Assembly (NCBI GenBank): GCA_001897425.1
Contig: MKSW01000033.1
Location: 587,776-651,775, forward strand
Source: Actinobacteria bacterium 69-20
Lineage (GTDB): Bacteria; Actinomycetota; Actinomycetes; Mycobacteriales; Nakamurellaceae
Direction: 5' to 3'
DNA length: 64,000 nucleotides
The notes below the pieces were generated by a model. It searched no databases and was not told the origin of the DNA. It saw only the letters and a list, made by a program, of their open reading frames with translations. Shown here in pieces: positions 52,158 to 61,625 of the stretch. Within the stretch, counting starts at the first letter, position 1; each line of letters opens with the position of its first letter. The position numbers and the translations under genes are program-made.

Positions 52158-53267
52158 ATGCGCATGCTGCACGGAATCGAACGCCGGCTGCAGGGCGCCG
52201 TCGACAAGACGTTCGCCCGCATCTTCGGCGGCAGCGTCCAGCCCGCCGAGGTCACCTCCGCGCTGCAGCGCGAGGCCGCCGGCAACGTGCGCCACCAGGA
52301 CGGCCGGGCGATCGCGCCGAACCGCTTCATCGTCCAGCTCGGGCCGAGCGACCACGCCGACGTCGGGGACGACGTCCGACGGGTGTCCTCCGCCTTCACC
52401 GACATGCTCGCGAACTACGTCGCCGACCAGGGTTGGGAGACGTTCGCGGACGTCGACGTCAGCCTGCAGGAGTCAGACCTGTTGCACACCGGCCAGTTTC
52501 GCATCACCTCGCTCGTCGACCCGGATGTCGGCCGGCACCGTGGGTCCGGCAGCGTGCCCGCCGGCGAGCCCGGCTTGATGGACCAGTTCTTCGGCCGACC
52601 GGCCGCACCCCCGCGTGCCCCGATCGCCAGCCCGGTACTCCCCGGCGCTCCGCGATCCGCCACCGCCTATGACGCTGTTCGCGGCCACGCCCCCATCGCA
52701 CGGCGAGAGCCGCCGAACCCGATCCCGCCGCAACTCGATCACGGAAGCCCGGCCCCGTACGGCGCGAGGCCCGCCGATCCCGTATATCCCGCGGTCGTCT
52801 ACGGCTCGCAGGCCGCCGCCGATGACCGACCCGTCGATGACCGGCAGGCAAGCTACCCGCTGGCCGGTTCGTGGCCGAATCCGGATGCGGACTCCTACGG
52901 GGACCGCTATCCACCTCCGGGCGCAGACTCTTACGGTTCCCGGGCCGCGCACGGCGAGGCCGCCGGCTACCCGCCGCCGGTGGTGAGCCCGCGCCTGCTG
53001 GTGCAGGACGGCAGTGGCCGCAGCTACCCGTTGCAGCGCGGATCGAACGTGATCGGGCGCGGTGCGGACGCGGCGCTGCGGCTCGCCGACACCTCCGTCT
53101 CCCGACGGCATATCGACGTCTACTTCGACGGGCAGGTGGCGATCGTCCACGACCTGGGCTCGACCAACGGCACCAATGTCAACGGCTCGCCGGTGCAGAC
53201 CTGGCAACTCGCCGACGGCGACGAGATCCGGATCGGCCAATCCGCGGTCGTCTTCAGATCGAGGTAA
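52158..53267 (+). CDS. fhaA: FhaA-like protein: DUF3662 domain plus C-terminal FHA domain
   Basis: A 369-residue protein. The N-terminal 110 residues (start MRMLHGIERRLQGAVDKTF) form the DUF3662 domain of actinobacterial FhaA. A Pro/Tyr/Ala-rich linker (about 120-275) leads to an FHA domain (RGSNVIGRG, LADTSVSRRH, DLGSTNGTNVNG) that binds phosphothreonine on PknB targets. In mycobacteria FhaA helps regulate cell-wall synthesis. ATG 52158 was chosen over 52152 because AGGAGG ends at 52150, giving a normal 7-base spacing. It leads the cell-division operon. Confidence 0.92.
   Translation: MRMLHGIERRLQGAVDKTFARIFGGSVQPAEVTSALQREAAGNVRHQDGRAIAPNRFIVQLGPSDHADVGDDVRRVSSAFTDMLANYVADQGWETFADVDVSLQESDLLHTGQFRITSLVDPDVGRHRGSGSVPAGEPGLMDQFFGRPAAPPRAPIASPVLPGAPRSATAYDAVRGHAPIARREPPNPIPPQLDHGSPAPYGARPADPVYPAVVYGSQAAADDRPVDDRQASYPLAGSWPNPDADSYGDRYPPPGADSYGSRAAHGEAAGYPPPVVSPRLLVQDGSGRSYPLQRGSNVIGRGADAALRLADTSVSRRHIDVYFDGQVAIVHDLGSTNGTNVNGSPVQTWQLADGDEIRIGQSAVVFRSR
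52663..52680 (+). repeat. First of three near-identical 18-bp repeats (fhaA linker)
   Basis: CCGCCTATGACGCTGTTC here differs by one base from two identical 18-mers inside pstP at 54983-55000 and 55592-55609. All three encode A(Y/D)DAV in the same frame within low-complexity linkers. Confidence 0.5.
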
Positions 53268-53275
53268 GCGGACCG

Positions 53276-53761
53276 GTGCCCGCCCTGATCCTGCAGCTCT
53301 CCAGACTGGGGTTTCTGATCCTGCTCTGGCTGTTCATCCTTGCGGCGATCCGGGTGATCCGCTCGGATATGCGGGTCGCCGCCGAGGGTCGCGTCGGTGT
53401 GACGGCGGCATCGAAACGGCAACAGCGCCGGAACACCATCCCGGCGCGTGCCACCGCGCTGCCCGGCGTTCGGCCCAGCACGCTGGTCGTCACGGCCGGC
53501 TCGATGGCCGGCACTCGGCTGCGCCTGCAGAACGGCCCCATCCTGATCGGCCGCGCGGAGGATTCCACGTTGGTCCTCGATGACGATTTCGCGTCGACCC
53601 GACATGCCCGCCTGATTCAGCAGGGCGACTGGTGGGCCGTGGAAGACCTCGGCTCGACCAACGGTACCTATCTCGACCGCATCAAGATCACCGCGACAAC
53701 CCCTGTGCCCGTGGGTGTTCCGATCCGGATCGGCCGATCGGTGATGGAGCTCCGCCCGTGA
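53276..53761 (+). CDS. fhaB: FhaB-like protein with one transmembrane segment and FHA domain
   Basis: A 161-residue protein. Residues 4-26 are a membrane segment (LILQLSRLGFLILLWLFI core), followed by a short linker, then an FHA domain at about 75-161 (GPILIGRAED, FASTRHARL, DLGSTNGTYLD). This matches FhaB/FipA, a PknB-phosphorylation-dependent division protein in mycobacteria. The start GTG at 53276 is 8 bases after the fhaA stop, and the stop overlaps the pstP start in GTGA. Confidence 0.92.
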   Translation: MPALILQLSRLGFLILLWLFILAAIRVIRSDMRVAAEGRVGVTAASKRQQRRNTIPARATALPGVRPSTLVVTAGSMAGTRLRLQNGPILIGRAEDSTLVLDDDFASTRHARLIQQGDWWAVEDLGSTNGTYLDRIKITATTPVPVGVPIRIGRSVMELRP

Positions 53762-56160
53762 CGGAGGACCACCACCCCGGCTCCGATCCTGCGGCGCGCA
53801 TCCCCGACGGCGACGCGGACCGGAACAGGGCACGCAGCGCGGGGGGGAACCCGCGCCAACAGTTGCACGTCGCCGCGCGCACCGACCCGGGCCTCATCCG
53901 CTCGAACAACGAGGATTCGTTCTTCGCCGGCGATCGGGTGCTCGTCGTCGCGGACGGCATGGGCGGCCACGCCGCCGGCGAGGTCGCCTCTCGCCTGGTG
54001 GTGGAGGCGATCGCCCCACTGGACGAACGAGCCCCGAGCCCCGATCTGTCCGAAGACCTGATTGCGGCCACCCGTCGCGGGAACGCGGCGATCGCCGGCC
54101 TGGTCGCCGAACACCCGGATCTCGACGGGATGGGCACCACCGTCACGGCCGTCCTGTTCGACGGACACCGCGCGGCGCTCGTCCACGTCGGAGACTCCCG
54201 CGCCTATCTCTATCGCGACGGCGTCCTGCACCAGCTCACCCACGACGACACGTTCGTCCAGTCGCTCGTCGACGAGGGCCGGATCACCGAGGAGCAGGCG
54301 CACGAACACCCGCAACGGAACCTGGTGCTGCGAGCGCTCACCGGGATCGACGTGGATCCGAGCGTCGCGATCCGGGAGACTCACGCCGGGGACCGTTACC
54401 TGCTGTGCAGCGACGGCCTATGCGGCGTGGTCGAGGCGGAGCTGATCGGCGATGCGCTGGCGGACCCGAACCCGAACGTCGCCGCCGACACCTTGATCCA
54501 GCTCTCGCTCGCCGCCGGGGCGCCGGACAATGTCACCGTCGTTGTCGCGGACGTGCTCGACATCGGTGACGGCGCAGCGGATTTCGACCAACCTGTGCAC
54601 ATCGCGGCGCTCGATGATCCGGCCGCGACGAACCCCATCCAGCAGCTCACGCGCGAGATGCCGCGCGTCCCGCTGCCGCCGATCCCGGAGGAGCCCGGCG
54701 AGGTCGCGGAGATCCTGACCGGGTCCGAGGACTACGCAGAAGACGATATAGAAGACGACACCGAAGACGAGCCCGACGAAGACGTCGACGAGGACTTCGT
54801 AGAGGACGCGGCAGAAGACACAGCAGACGACGACTCCTGGGACGATTACTTCGATCCCGACGACAGCGCCTCTCACGCAAGCACTGATGCAAGCACCGAC
54901 GCTGCCGCGGGTCACTCGGCCGCGACGATCGGTTCCGAGGTTCCCGATGACGCCCCGCCGTCCGCGGGCGTCGGCGAGAAGGCCGCCGATGACGCTGTTC
55001 TCGGCGCCGCGGGCGCCGCCCACGATTCCGGCGACGCGGCACCTACCTCGACCGGTCGCCCGACCGAGGCGAACACGCGCAGCGAAGCGGGCACCAAGAC
55101 GAGCGCAGCGGGCACCAAGACGGACACCGCCGCGCAGCGGGCCGCGGGTTCGCGACCAGGCCGAGGCGCACCGAAACCCGTGGCGGCGCGAGCGAAGTCG
55201 TCGAAGCAGACCCACCCGTCCGTCCGCCGCCGGTGGTATCGCCGCGGCGCGCTGGCCCTCGCGGTGATCGTCCTGCTCGGGGTCGCGATCACCGGTTCGA
55301 CGATGTGGGTGCGCGGTCAGTACTTCGTCTCGGATCAGGGGAACCTCGTCGTCGTCTTCCGCGGCGTCGACGGCACGCTGCTCGGCTGGCACCTGTCGAC
55401 GTTCGAGGAGACCTCGTGCGCCGACAACACCGAGTGCACGCCGATGCGCGTCTCGGACCTGCAACCGGCCGCGCAGAACCAGGTGCGCGCCGGAATCAAG
55501 GCCGTCAACCTGGCCGACGCGCGCGATGTGGTGCAGCGGCTCTCCGGTCAACTGCTGCCGCCGTGCCCCCGCGGGCAGACGTCGTCGCCCACCGCCGATG
55601 ACGCTGTTCCGGGCACCACCACATCGCCCGAGATCACTACCGAGACGCCGTCCGCGGCGCCACCGGTACCACCGACGGACACCACTTCCTCCGGCAGCAC
55701 GGCCGACAGCACGGCGACCCGCACCCCCCGCACCACCCCGGGCACGGCAGCCGCCGCACACGCTGCGGCACCGACGACGTCCGCATCCCTCGCCCCGCCG
55801 CGCACCGAAGCCGCTGCGGCTACCGCCGCGCAGCGCGCGGATGGGGGCGCCGGTGGGCTCGTCGGAAAAGAACTCGCCGCGACCGGGAACCCCGAAAACA
55901 CCGTCATACCAGGGAAAACCGGGTCGCGCGTGGCCGCAGCGGCCGGCGCAACGGCCCCGTCCGGTAGCGGCGCCGCGTCCCATACCACTGTGCCTACCAA
56001 CCACACCGCATCTCCGACCAGCCACACCGGCGCGCCGACCAGCGACACCACCACCTCCGCACCCGGCCTGTCGACGGTGACGATGACGGAGACCGTGACC
56101 GCGACGCCGCTGGCCCCGGCGCCAGCGGTCCCGGGCGTCACCTGCCGGAGCGTCCCGTGA
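53758..56160 (+). CDS. pstP: PP2C-family serine/threonine phosphatase PstP, unusually long
   Basis: An 800-residue protein against about 510 in mycobacteria. The PP2C domain is at residues 40-275 (RSNNEDSF, VVADGMGGHAAGE and VGDSRAYLYR hold the metal-binding acids; DNVTVVVAD closes it). An acidic stretch of about 40 residues (324-365) with many Glu and Asp follows, then linker, a membrane segment at about 490-515, and an extracellular tail rich in Thr, Pro, Ala and Ser to the end. It removes phosphates placed by PknB. Both ends overlap the neighbours by 4 bases. Confidence 0.92.
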   Translation: MTEDHHPGSDPAARIPDGDADRNRARSAGGNPRQQLHVAARTDPGLIRSNNEDSFFAGDRVLVVADGMGGHAAGEVASRLVVEAIAPLDERAPSPDLSEDLIAATRRGNAAIAGLVAEHPDLDGMGTTVTAVLFDGHRAALVHVGDSRAYLYRDGVLHQLTHDDTFVQSLVDEGRITEEQAHEHPQRNLVLRALTGIDVDPSVAIRETHAGDRYLLCSDGLCGVVEAELIGDALADPNPNVAADTLIQLSLAAGAPDNVTVVVADVLDIGDGAADFDQPVHIAALDDPAATNPIQQLTREMPRVPLPPIPEEPGEVAEILTGSEDYAEDDIEDDTEDEPDEDVDEDFVEDAAEDTADDDSWDDYFDPDDSASHASTDASTDAAAGHSAATIGSEVPDDAPPSAGVGEKAADDAVLGAAGAAHDSGDAAPTSTGRPTEANTRSEAGTKTSAAGTKTDTAAQRAAGSRPGRGAPKPVAARAKSSKQTHPSVRRRWYRRGALALAVIVLLGVAITGSTMWVRGQYFVSDQGNLVVVFRGVDGTLLGWHLSTFEETSCADNTECTPMRVSDLQPAAQNQVRAGIKAVNLADARDVVQRLSGQLLPPCPRGQTSSPTADDAVPGTTTSPEITTETPSAAPPVPPTDTTSSGSTADSTATRTPRTTPGTAAAAHAAAPTTSASLAPPRTEAAAATAAQRADGGAGGLVGKELAATGNPENTVIPGKTGSRVAAAAGATAPSGSGAASHTTVPTNHTASPTSHTGAPTSDTTTSAPGLSTVTMTETVTATPLAPAPAVPGVTCRSVP
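54983..55609 (+). repeat. Two exact 18-bp repeats in the pstP linker
   Basis: CCGCCGATGACGCTGTTC lies at 54983-55000 and again at 55592-55609, with a one-mismatch copy in fhaA at 52663. The repeats bracket the predicted membrane segment and both encode ADDAV. They use GCT and GTT codons that are otherwise rare around them. Confidence 0.5.
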
Positions 56161-57644
56161 CCGGCGGCCCCGGCAGCCCCGCCGGCCTCAGCGGCAACAG
56201 CGGCAACGGCAGCCCAGCCGGCAGCGCCAAAGCAAATACCGCCGCACCTTCGAACAGGCGCCCCCGCCGCCGCACCGGCCGCGGCGCGGAACTGTGGCTG
56301 CTCATCTTCGCGGCGATCATCGTCACCGCCGCCCTGATGATCGTCGAGCTGAATCAGCATCAGGCGCTCAAGATCGAGCTTGTCTATTACGGCGGCGGAT
56401 ACCTCGCGGTGTTCGCGATCGCGCATGTGGTGGTCCGGGCGCTCGCGCCGTACGCGGATCCGCTGATGTTGCCGCTGGTCGCCCTGCTCAACGGTCTCGG
56501 GCTGGTGATGATCTACCGGCTGGATCTCGCCGAGGCGGCCAAGCACGCGAACGCCACGCCGCAGGCGCCGCTGCAGCTGCTGTGGACGGCGGTGTCCCTG
56601 GTGCTGTTCCTGGTCACGCTGCTGGTGATCCGCGACCACACAAGCCTGCAGTCGTACCCCTACACACTCGCGTTCGCCGGGCTGATCTTCCTCGCCCTGC
56701 CCGCAGCCCTGCCCCGGTCCCTGTCCGAGGTGAACGGGGCGAAGATCTGGATCCGCATCCCCGGGCTGCTGTCCGTCCAGCCGAGCGAGTTCGCCAAGAT
56801 CACGCTGATCGTGTTCGCGGCGGCCTTCCTGGTCTCCAAACGCGGCGTCCTGTCGACGGCCGGGCCGAGGTTCCTCGGTCTCACTCTCCCGCGGATCCGC
56901 GACCTCGGGCCGCTGGTCGCGCTGCTGGCGGTCTCCCTCGGCGTCCTGGTGGTGAGCAACGACCTCGGCCCGGCCCTGCTGATCTTCGGCGTGCTGCTCG
57001 CCATGGTGTATCTGGCGACCAGCCGGGTGTCATGGCTGATCATCGGGCTGCTCGCGTTCGCGGGCGGTGCCGTCCTCGCGTATCAGTTCGTGCCGCACCT
57101 GCGGGTGCGCGTCGACATCTGGCTACATCCGTTCGCGGACCCGCAGGGCGCGAGCTACCAGCTCGTGCAGTCGCTGTTCGGGCTCGGCACCGGCGGGATC
57201 TTCGGAACCGGGCTCGGCGCGGGGCGCCCGGATATCGTGCCGTACGCGTCGACCGACTTCATCACGGCCGCGCTCGGCGAGGAGCTGGGCCTGGTCGGGC
57301 TCACCGCGATCATCGTCTGCTTCATGATCCTGGTCGGGCGCGGCATGCGCGCCGCGCTCGCCGCGCGGGACAACTTCGGCTCGCTGCTCGCGGCCGGGCT
57401 GTCGTTCTCCATCGGGCTGCAGGTGTTCGTGATCATCGGCGGGGTCACCGGCCTCATCCCGCTGACCGGGCTCACCACGCCGTTCGTGTCCTACGGCGGC
57501 TCCAGCCTGCTGGCAAACTACATCATCCTCGCGCTGCTGCTGCGCATATCGGACTCGTCCCGGCGGCCACCCGTGAAACAGCCGCGCCGCACCGGAACGC
57601 TGGCCCAGGCGCGCACCGAGATCCTGTCGCGGAGTGCGAAATGA
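56157..57644 (+). CDS. rodA: RodA/FtsW-family peptidoglycan glycosyltransferase
   Basis: A 495-residue SEDS protein with about twelve membrane segments after a 40-residue hydrophilic N-terminus. Landmarks are LSVQPSEFAKI, where the essential region of SEDS proteins lies, VSNDLGPALLIF, and the C-terminal TGLTTPFVSYGGSS, which is diagnostic for RodA/FtsW. It polymerises glycan strands together with the penicillin-binding protein encoded next. GTGA and ATGA overlaps join it to pstP and pbpA. Confidence 0.93.
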   Translation: MTGGPGSPAGLSGNSGNGSPAGSAKANTAAPSNRRPRRRTGRGAELWLLIFAAIIVTAALMIVELNQHQALKIELVYYGGGYLAVFAIAHVVVRALAPYADPLMLPLVALLNGLGLVMIYRLDLAEAAKHANATPQAPLQLLWTAVSLVLFLVTLLVIRDHTSLQSYPYTLAFAGLIFLALPAALPRSLSEVNGAKIWIRIPGLLSVQPSEFAKITLIVFAAAFLVSKRGVLSTAGPRFLGLTLPRIRDLGPLVALLAVSLGVLVVSNDLGPALLIFGVLLAMVYLATSRVSWLIIGLLAFAGGAVLAYQFVPHLRVRVDIWLHPFADPQGASYQLVQSLFGLGTGGIFGTGLGAGRPDIVPYASTDFITAALGEELGLVGLTAIIVCFMILVGRGMRAALAARDNFGSLLAAGLSFSIGLQVFVIIGGVTGLIPLTGLTTPFVSYGGSSLLANYIILALLLRISDSSRRPPVKQPRRTGTLAQARTEILSRSAK

Positions 57645-59143
57645 AGCCCTCCATGCGGAAACTCGGCGCGGCCATCATCGTGATGCTGGTCGCGCTGATG
57701 GCGAACCTGACGTACATCCAGGTCGTCAAGGCGGTGGACTACCGACACGATCCGAACAACCGCCGCACCGTGCTGGAGGAGTACTCGCGCGCCCGCGGGC
57801 AGATCACCGCGTCCGGCGGGGTGGTGCTCGCCCAGTCGAACCCCTCCAAGGACCAGTACCGCTATCAGCGCGTCTACCCGGGCGGCGCGATGTACGCGAA
57901 CCTGACCGGCTACTACTCGCTGCGCTACGGCCCGACCGGCCTCGAGCGGCTGCAGAACGACCTGCTCGCCGGCAACGACCCGCAACTGTTCGTCGAGCAA
58001 CTCTCCGACCTGATCACCGGACGCGACCCGCAGGGCGGCAACGTCCAGCTGACCATCGTCCCGGCGGTTCAGAAGGCCGCCTATGACGGGCTGTCCGCGA
58101 AGGGCTACGTCGGGGCGGTGGTGGCCATCAACCCGTCCACCGGGGCGATCCTCGCGATGGCGTCGACACCCTCGTACGACCCGAACCCGCTGGCCAGCCA
58201 CAGCGAGGACGTGCAACGCAAGGCGTACAACCAGCTGGTGGAAGCGTCCCCCTCGCCGATCCTGGATCGGACCATCGGCGCCGTCTACCCGCCGGGATCA
58301 ACGTTCAAGCTGGTCGTCACCGCGGCCGCGCTGCAGCACGGCTTCACGCCGCAGTCGCAGGTTCCGGGCGCACCGACCATCACCCTTCCGGACACCGGCG
58401 GCGCGACCCTGTCCAACTACGACAGGGAAGCGTGCGCCGGTCGCGGCGGGGCCTCGGTGACGCTGACCCAGGCGTTGGCGTACTCGTGCAACACTGCCTA
58501 CGCGACCGTGGCCATGGACATCGGCGCGGCCGCGCTGAAGCAGCAGGCCGCGGCGTTCGGCATCACCGGCGACAACTCCTCGATCGACGGCTTCCCGGTC
58601 GCCGCGTCCCGCACCGGAACCATGGAGACCGCCAGCGGGGCAACGGATCTCGGCGCGTTGGCGCAGTCGGGGATCGGGCAGCGGGATGTCGCGCTCACTC
58701 CGCTCGAGGACGCGGTGGTCGCCGCGACCATCGCCAATGGCGGACAGCGGATGCAGCCGTACCTCGTCGCGAAGACCACCCGGCCGGACCTGTCCGTGAT
58801 CGATCAGGCCACCCCCGTCTCGCTCGGCCAGGCGATACCGGCGTCCGTGGCCGACGAGATCCGCACCATGATGGTGGCCTCCGAGAACGCCACGCCCGGC
58901 AGCGGGCACATCGCCGGCATCACCATCGCCTCGAAGACGGGGACGGCGGAGCACGGCACCGATCCCAAGAACACCCCACCGCATGCGTGGTATGTCGCGT
59001 TCGCCCCGGCCGATCACCCGAAGGTGGCCGTCGCGGTGTTCGTGGCCAACGGCGGCGATCGCGGGCTGAACGCCACCGGTGCGACCGTCGCGGCCCCGAT
59101 CGGCCGCGACGTGATCGCCGCGGCTCTGGCAGGCTTGTCATGA
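57641..59143 (+). CDS. pbpA: Penicillin-binding protein (class B transpeptidase)
   Basis: A 500-residue class B PBP. One N-terminal membrane segment (residues about 8-25) is followed by a non-catalytic domain and a transpeptidase domain with STFK (active-site Ser near 220), SCN (near 281) and KTGTAEHG (near 431). ARGQITASGGVVLA near residue 48 is typical of PbpA. It cross-links peptidoglycan with RodA as the polymerase. The last four bases overlap a small unknown frame instead of pknB. Confidence 0.93.
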   Translation: MKPSMRKLGAAIIVMLVALMANLTYIQVVKAVDYRHDPNNRRTVLEEYSRARGQITASGGVVLAQSNPSKDQYRYQRVYPGGAMYANLTGYYSLRYGPTGLERLQNDLLAGNDPQLFVEQLSDLITGRDPQGGNVQLTIVPAVQKAAYDGLSAKGYVGAVVAINPSTGAILAMASTPSYDPNPLASHSEDVQRKAYNQLVEASPSPILDRTIGAVYPPGSTFKLVVTAAALQHGFTPQSQVPGAPTITLPDTGGATLSNYDREACAGRGGASVTLTQALAYSCNTAYATVAMDIGAAALKQQAAAFGITGDNSSIDGFPVAASRTGTMETASGATDLGALAQSGIGQRDVALTPLEDAVVAATIANGGQRMQPYLVAKTTRPDLSVIDQATPVSLGQAIPASVADEIRTMMVASENATPGSGHIAGITIASKTGTAEHGTDPKNTPPHAWYVAFAPADHPKVAVAVFVANGGDRGLNATGATVAAPIGRDVIAAALAGLS

Positions 59144-59358
59144 TGAGCGCTCGGGAGCGGTGCCAGGACCTGCGACAATACAAGAAGTGCCGGGCGACGC
59201 AGGAGGGTCCGGTCGGCGACGCGGACGTGGTGCCGAGCGTGGCGGGTATCGTCATCCGCCACGAGCCGCGTCACGGGCAGCGTGGTGGAACGTCATATGA
59301 GATGCGGGACGCGGCGCGCAAGGCGACCGGGCGACGGGCGCCGGAAGGCGGTAAGTGA
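59140..59358 (+). CDS. Unknown 72-residue ORF wedged between pbpA and pknB
   Basis: This frame begins at the ATGATG that overlaps the pbpA TGA (59141-59143) and ends in a TGA inside the GTGA of the pknB start (59355-59358), so it fills the gap exactly. The 72-residue product is basic (many Arg and Lys), with RQYKKCRATQEGP near its start. I recognise no family. It could be a small regulatory protein or merely a coupling frame. GC-rich genomes make chance frames common, so the double overlap is the main evidence. Confidence 0.45.
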   Translation: MMSARERCQDLRQYKKCRATQEGPVGDADVVPSVAGIVIRHEPRHGQRGGTSYEMRDAARKATGRRAPEGGK

Positions 59359-61613
59359 ACGGTGAGTCGATGACCGGGAACCTGTTGGGCGACCGTTACC
59401 AGGTGGGTGACACGCTCGGCTTCGGGGGCATGAGCGAGGTGCACCGCGGCCGTGACGTGCGCCTGGGCCGGGACGTGGCGATCAAGGTGCTGCGCGCGGA
59501 CCTGGCTCGCGACCCCACGTTCCAGACGCGGTTCCGCCGGGAGGCGCAGAATGCTGCGTCGCTCAACCATCCGGCCATCGTGGCGGTGTACGACACCGGC
59601 GAGATGCTGGGCGACGGCGTGACGCTGCCGTACATCGTCATGGAATATGTGGACGGCGAGACGCTGCGCGACGTCGTCAAGCGCGAGGGTCCGATGGCGC
59701 CCAAGCGGGCGATGGAGATCACCGCGGATATCTGTGCGGCACTGGACTTCTCGCATCGGCACGGCATCATCCACCGCGACGTGAAGCCGGCCAACGTGAT
59801 GCTGACCCGGGCCGGCGCGGTGAAGGTGATGGACTTCGGGATCGCCCGGGCGGTGACGGACGGGCAGGCCACCGTCACGGCCACGGCCGCGGTGATCGGC
59901 ACCGCCCAGTACCTCTCCCCCGAACAGGCCCGCGGCGAGGCGGTCGACGCCCGTTCGGACGTGTACGCGACCGGCTGCGTGCTCTACGAACTGCTCACCG
60001 GCACACCGCCGTTCTCCGGGGACTCCCCGGTGGCGGTCGCGTACCAGCATGTGCGCGAGGAGCCGAGGCCGCCGTCCGCCGTGCACCCTGGGGTCCCGCA
60101 GGACCTCGACGCGATCGTGCTCAAGGCGCTGAACAAGAACCCGATGAACCGCTACCAGACGGCCGCGGACATGCGCTCGGATCTGGTGCGGGCACTGGCC
60201 GGCCAGGCGGTGCACGCGACGCCCGTCATGAACGATGCCGACCGCACTGCCCTGCTCGGTTCGGTGCCCGCCGTCCGTGCTCCGGGCACCCGGACATTGG
60301 TCACGGCGACGCCGAGCATCCTCGAGCCGCAGGGCCATTGGGTGGACGAGACCGCGCACTCGAAGCGGGTGTGGGGATTCGTCGGGATCGGCGCCGTCTG
60401 CCTGGTGCTGCTCGCCGGGGCGATCTACCTGACGCTGAAGATCACCGGTGCGCCGCCGCCCGCGAAACAGGTTGCGGTGCCGTCGGTTTCGAATATGACG
60501 CCGGAACAGGCCACGGCCGAGTTGCACAAATACAACCTGACCGTGGCGCAGCCGTTGAAGCACGCGGCGTCGGCGGCGGACAAGAAGGGCCTGATCGTCA
60601 ACCAGGATCCGAGCGGCGGCGTGCCCGTGGCGCAGGGATCGGCGGTCACGCTCACGGTGGGCGACGGCGTCGACCAGGTGGCCGTGCCCAACGTGCAAGG
60701 GATGGACGCGCAGAAGGCGCAGGCCACGATCCAGAAGGCGAACCTGGTCTACAAGGAGCAGCTGATCTACTCGAGCACGGCCAAGGGCCGCGTCGATCAT
60801 CAGGATCCGGAACCGCAGACGGCGGTCGCACCGGGGGCCACGGTGACGGTGTTCATCTCGCAGGGTGCGCAGGTCACCACGGTCCCGGCGGCGGACCAGT
60901 TGATCGGGGTGCCCGTCACCCAGGCTGAGGCGGCGCTGACGGCCGCGCAGCTCAAGTTCGTCCCGCAGTCGCAGCCGAGCGACCAGCCGAAGGATCAGGT
61001 GCTCTCGCTCGGCGGCGGGGTGAAGCCGGGCGACCAGGTACAGGTCAACACGGTGATCACGCTGATGGTGTCGGACAACTCGATGATGAAGATGCCGTCG
61101 CTCGTCAACCTGTTGCCCGCGGACGCGCTGGCCAAACTGACCAGCCCGGACGTCGGATGGACCGGTACCAATGACTACCTCACCCAGCGTCAGGTGCCGA
61201 ATCCGAACAAGGCGCTGTGGGGGCGCATCACCGGGCAGATCCCCAAGGCCGGCGACGCCGTGCCGAAGGATTCGCTGATCCAGGTCACGATCGGGGTAGA
61301 GCCGCAGATCACGGTTCCGGACATGTCCGGCATGACGAAGGACCAGGCCCTGGCCGCGCTCAAGGGCGCGGGCTGGAACGGGCAGCTCACCGTGGTCACT
61401 GAGGGCGGCCAGACGCCTCCGCCGGGCCTGGGCGGCACGGTGATTCCGGGGATGCAGGACCCGGCGTCGGCCAGCCAGATCCCGATGACGGGCGGTGTGA
61501 CGATCCACATCTACCCGCCGGAGGCGACGACCGGTCCGCCGACTAGCGGACAGCCCGGCGGGGGCGGCGGTGGTAACGGTGGCGGCGGAGGAAACGGCGG
61601 CGGAGGCGGGTAG
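59355..61613 (+). CDS. pknB: Serine/threonine protein kinase PknB with five PASTA-like repeats
   Basis: A 752-residue transmembrane kinase. The kinase domain spans about residues 15-275: LGFGGMSEVH loop, AIKVLRADL with the Lys, HRDVKPAN, DFGIAR, and the GTAQYLSPEQA activation-loop end. A membrane helix lies near 338-360. Five extracellular PASTA-type repeats (about 370-735) probably bind muropeptides. The C-terminus is a Gly/Asn-rich tail (GGGGNGGGGG). Start GTG 59355 has AAGGCGG upstream; ATG 59370 is possible. No separate pknA gene is present in this cluster. Confidence 0.93.
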   Translation: MNGESMTGNLLGDRYQVGDTLGFGGMSEVHRGRDVRLGRDVAIKVLRADLARDPTFQTRFRREAQNAASLNHPAIVAVYDTGEMLGDGVTLPYIVMEYVDGETLRDVVKREGPMAPKRAMEITADICAALDFSHRHGIIHRDVKPANVMLTRAGAVKVMDFGIARAVTDGQATVTATAAVIGTAQYLSPEQARGEAVDARSDVYATGCVLYELLTGTPPFSGDSPVAVAYQHVREEPRPPSAVHPGVPQDLDAIVLKALNKNPMNRYQTAADMRSDLVRALAGQAVHATPVMNDADRTALLGSVPAVRAPGTRTLVTATPSILEPQGHWVDETAHSKRVWGFVGIGAVCLVLLAGAIYLTLKITGAPPPAKQVAVPSVSNMTPEQATAELHKYNLTVAQPLKHAASAADKKGLIVNQDPSGGVPVAQGSAVTLTVGDGVDQVAVPNVQGMDAQKAQATIQKANLVYKEQLIYSSTAKGRVDHQDPEPQTAVAPGATVTVFISQGAQVTTVPAADQLIGVPVTQAEAALTAAQLKFVPQSQPSDQPKDQVLSLGGGVKPGDQVQVNTVITLMVSDNSMMKMPSLVNLLPADALAKLTSPDVGWTGTNDYLTQRQVPNPNKALWGRITGQIPKAGDAVPKDSLIQVTIGVEPQITVPDMSGMTKDQALAALKGAGWNGQLTVVTEGGQTPPPGLGGTVIPGMQDPASASQIPMTGGVTIHIYPPEATTGPPTSGQPGGGGGGNGGGGGNGGGGG

Positions 61614-61625
61614 TCCTGCGCGTTC

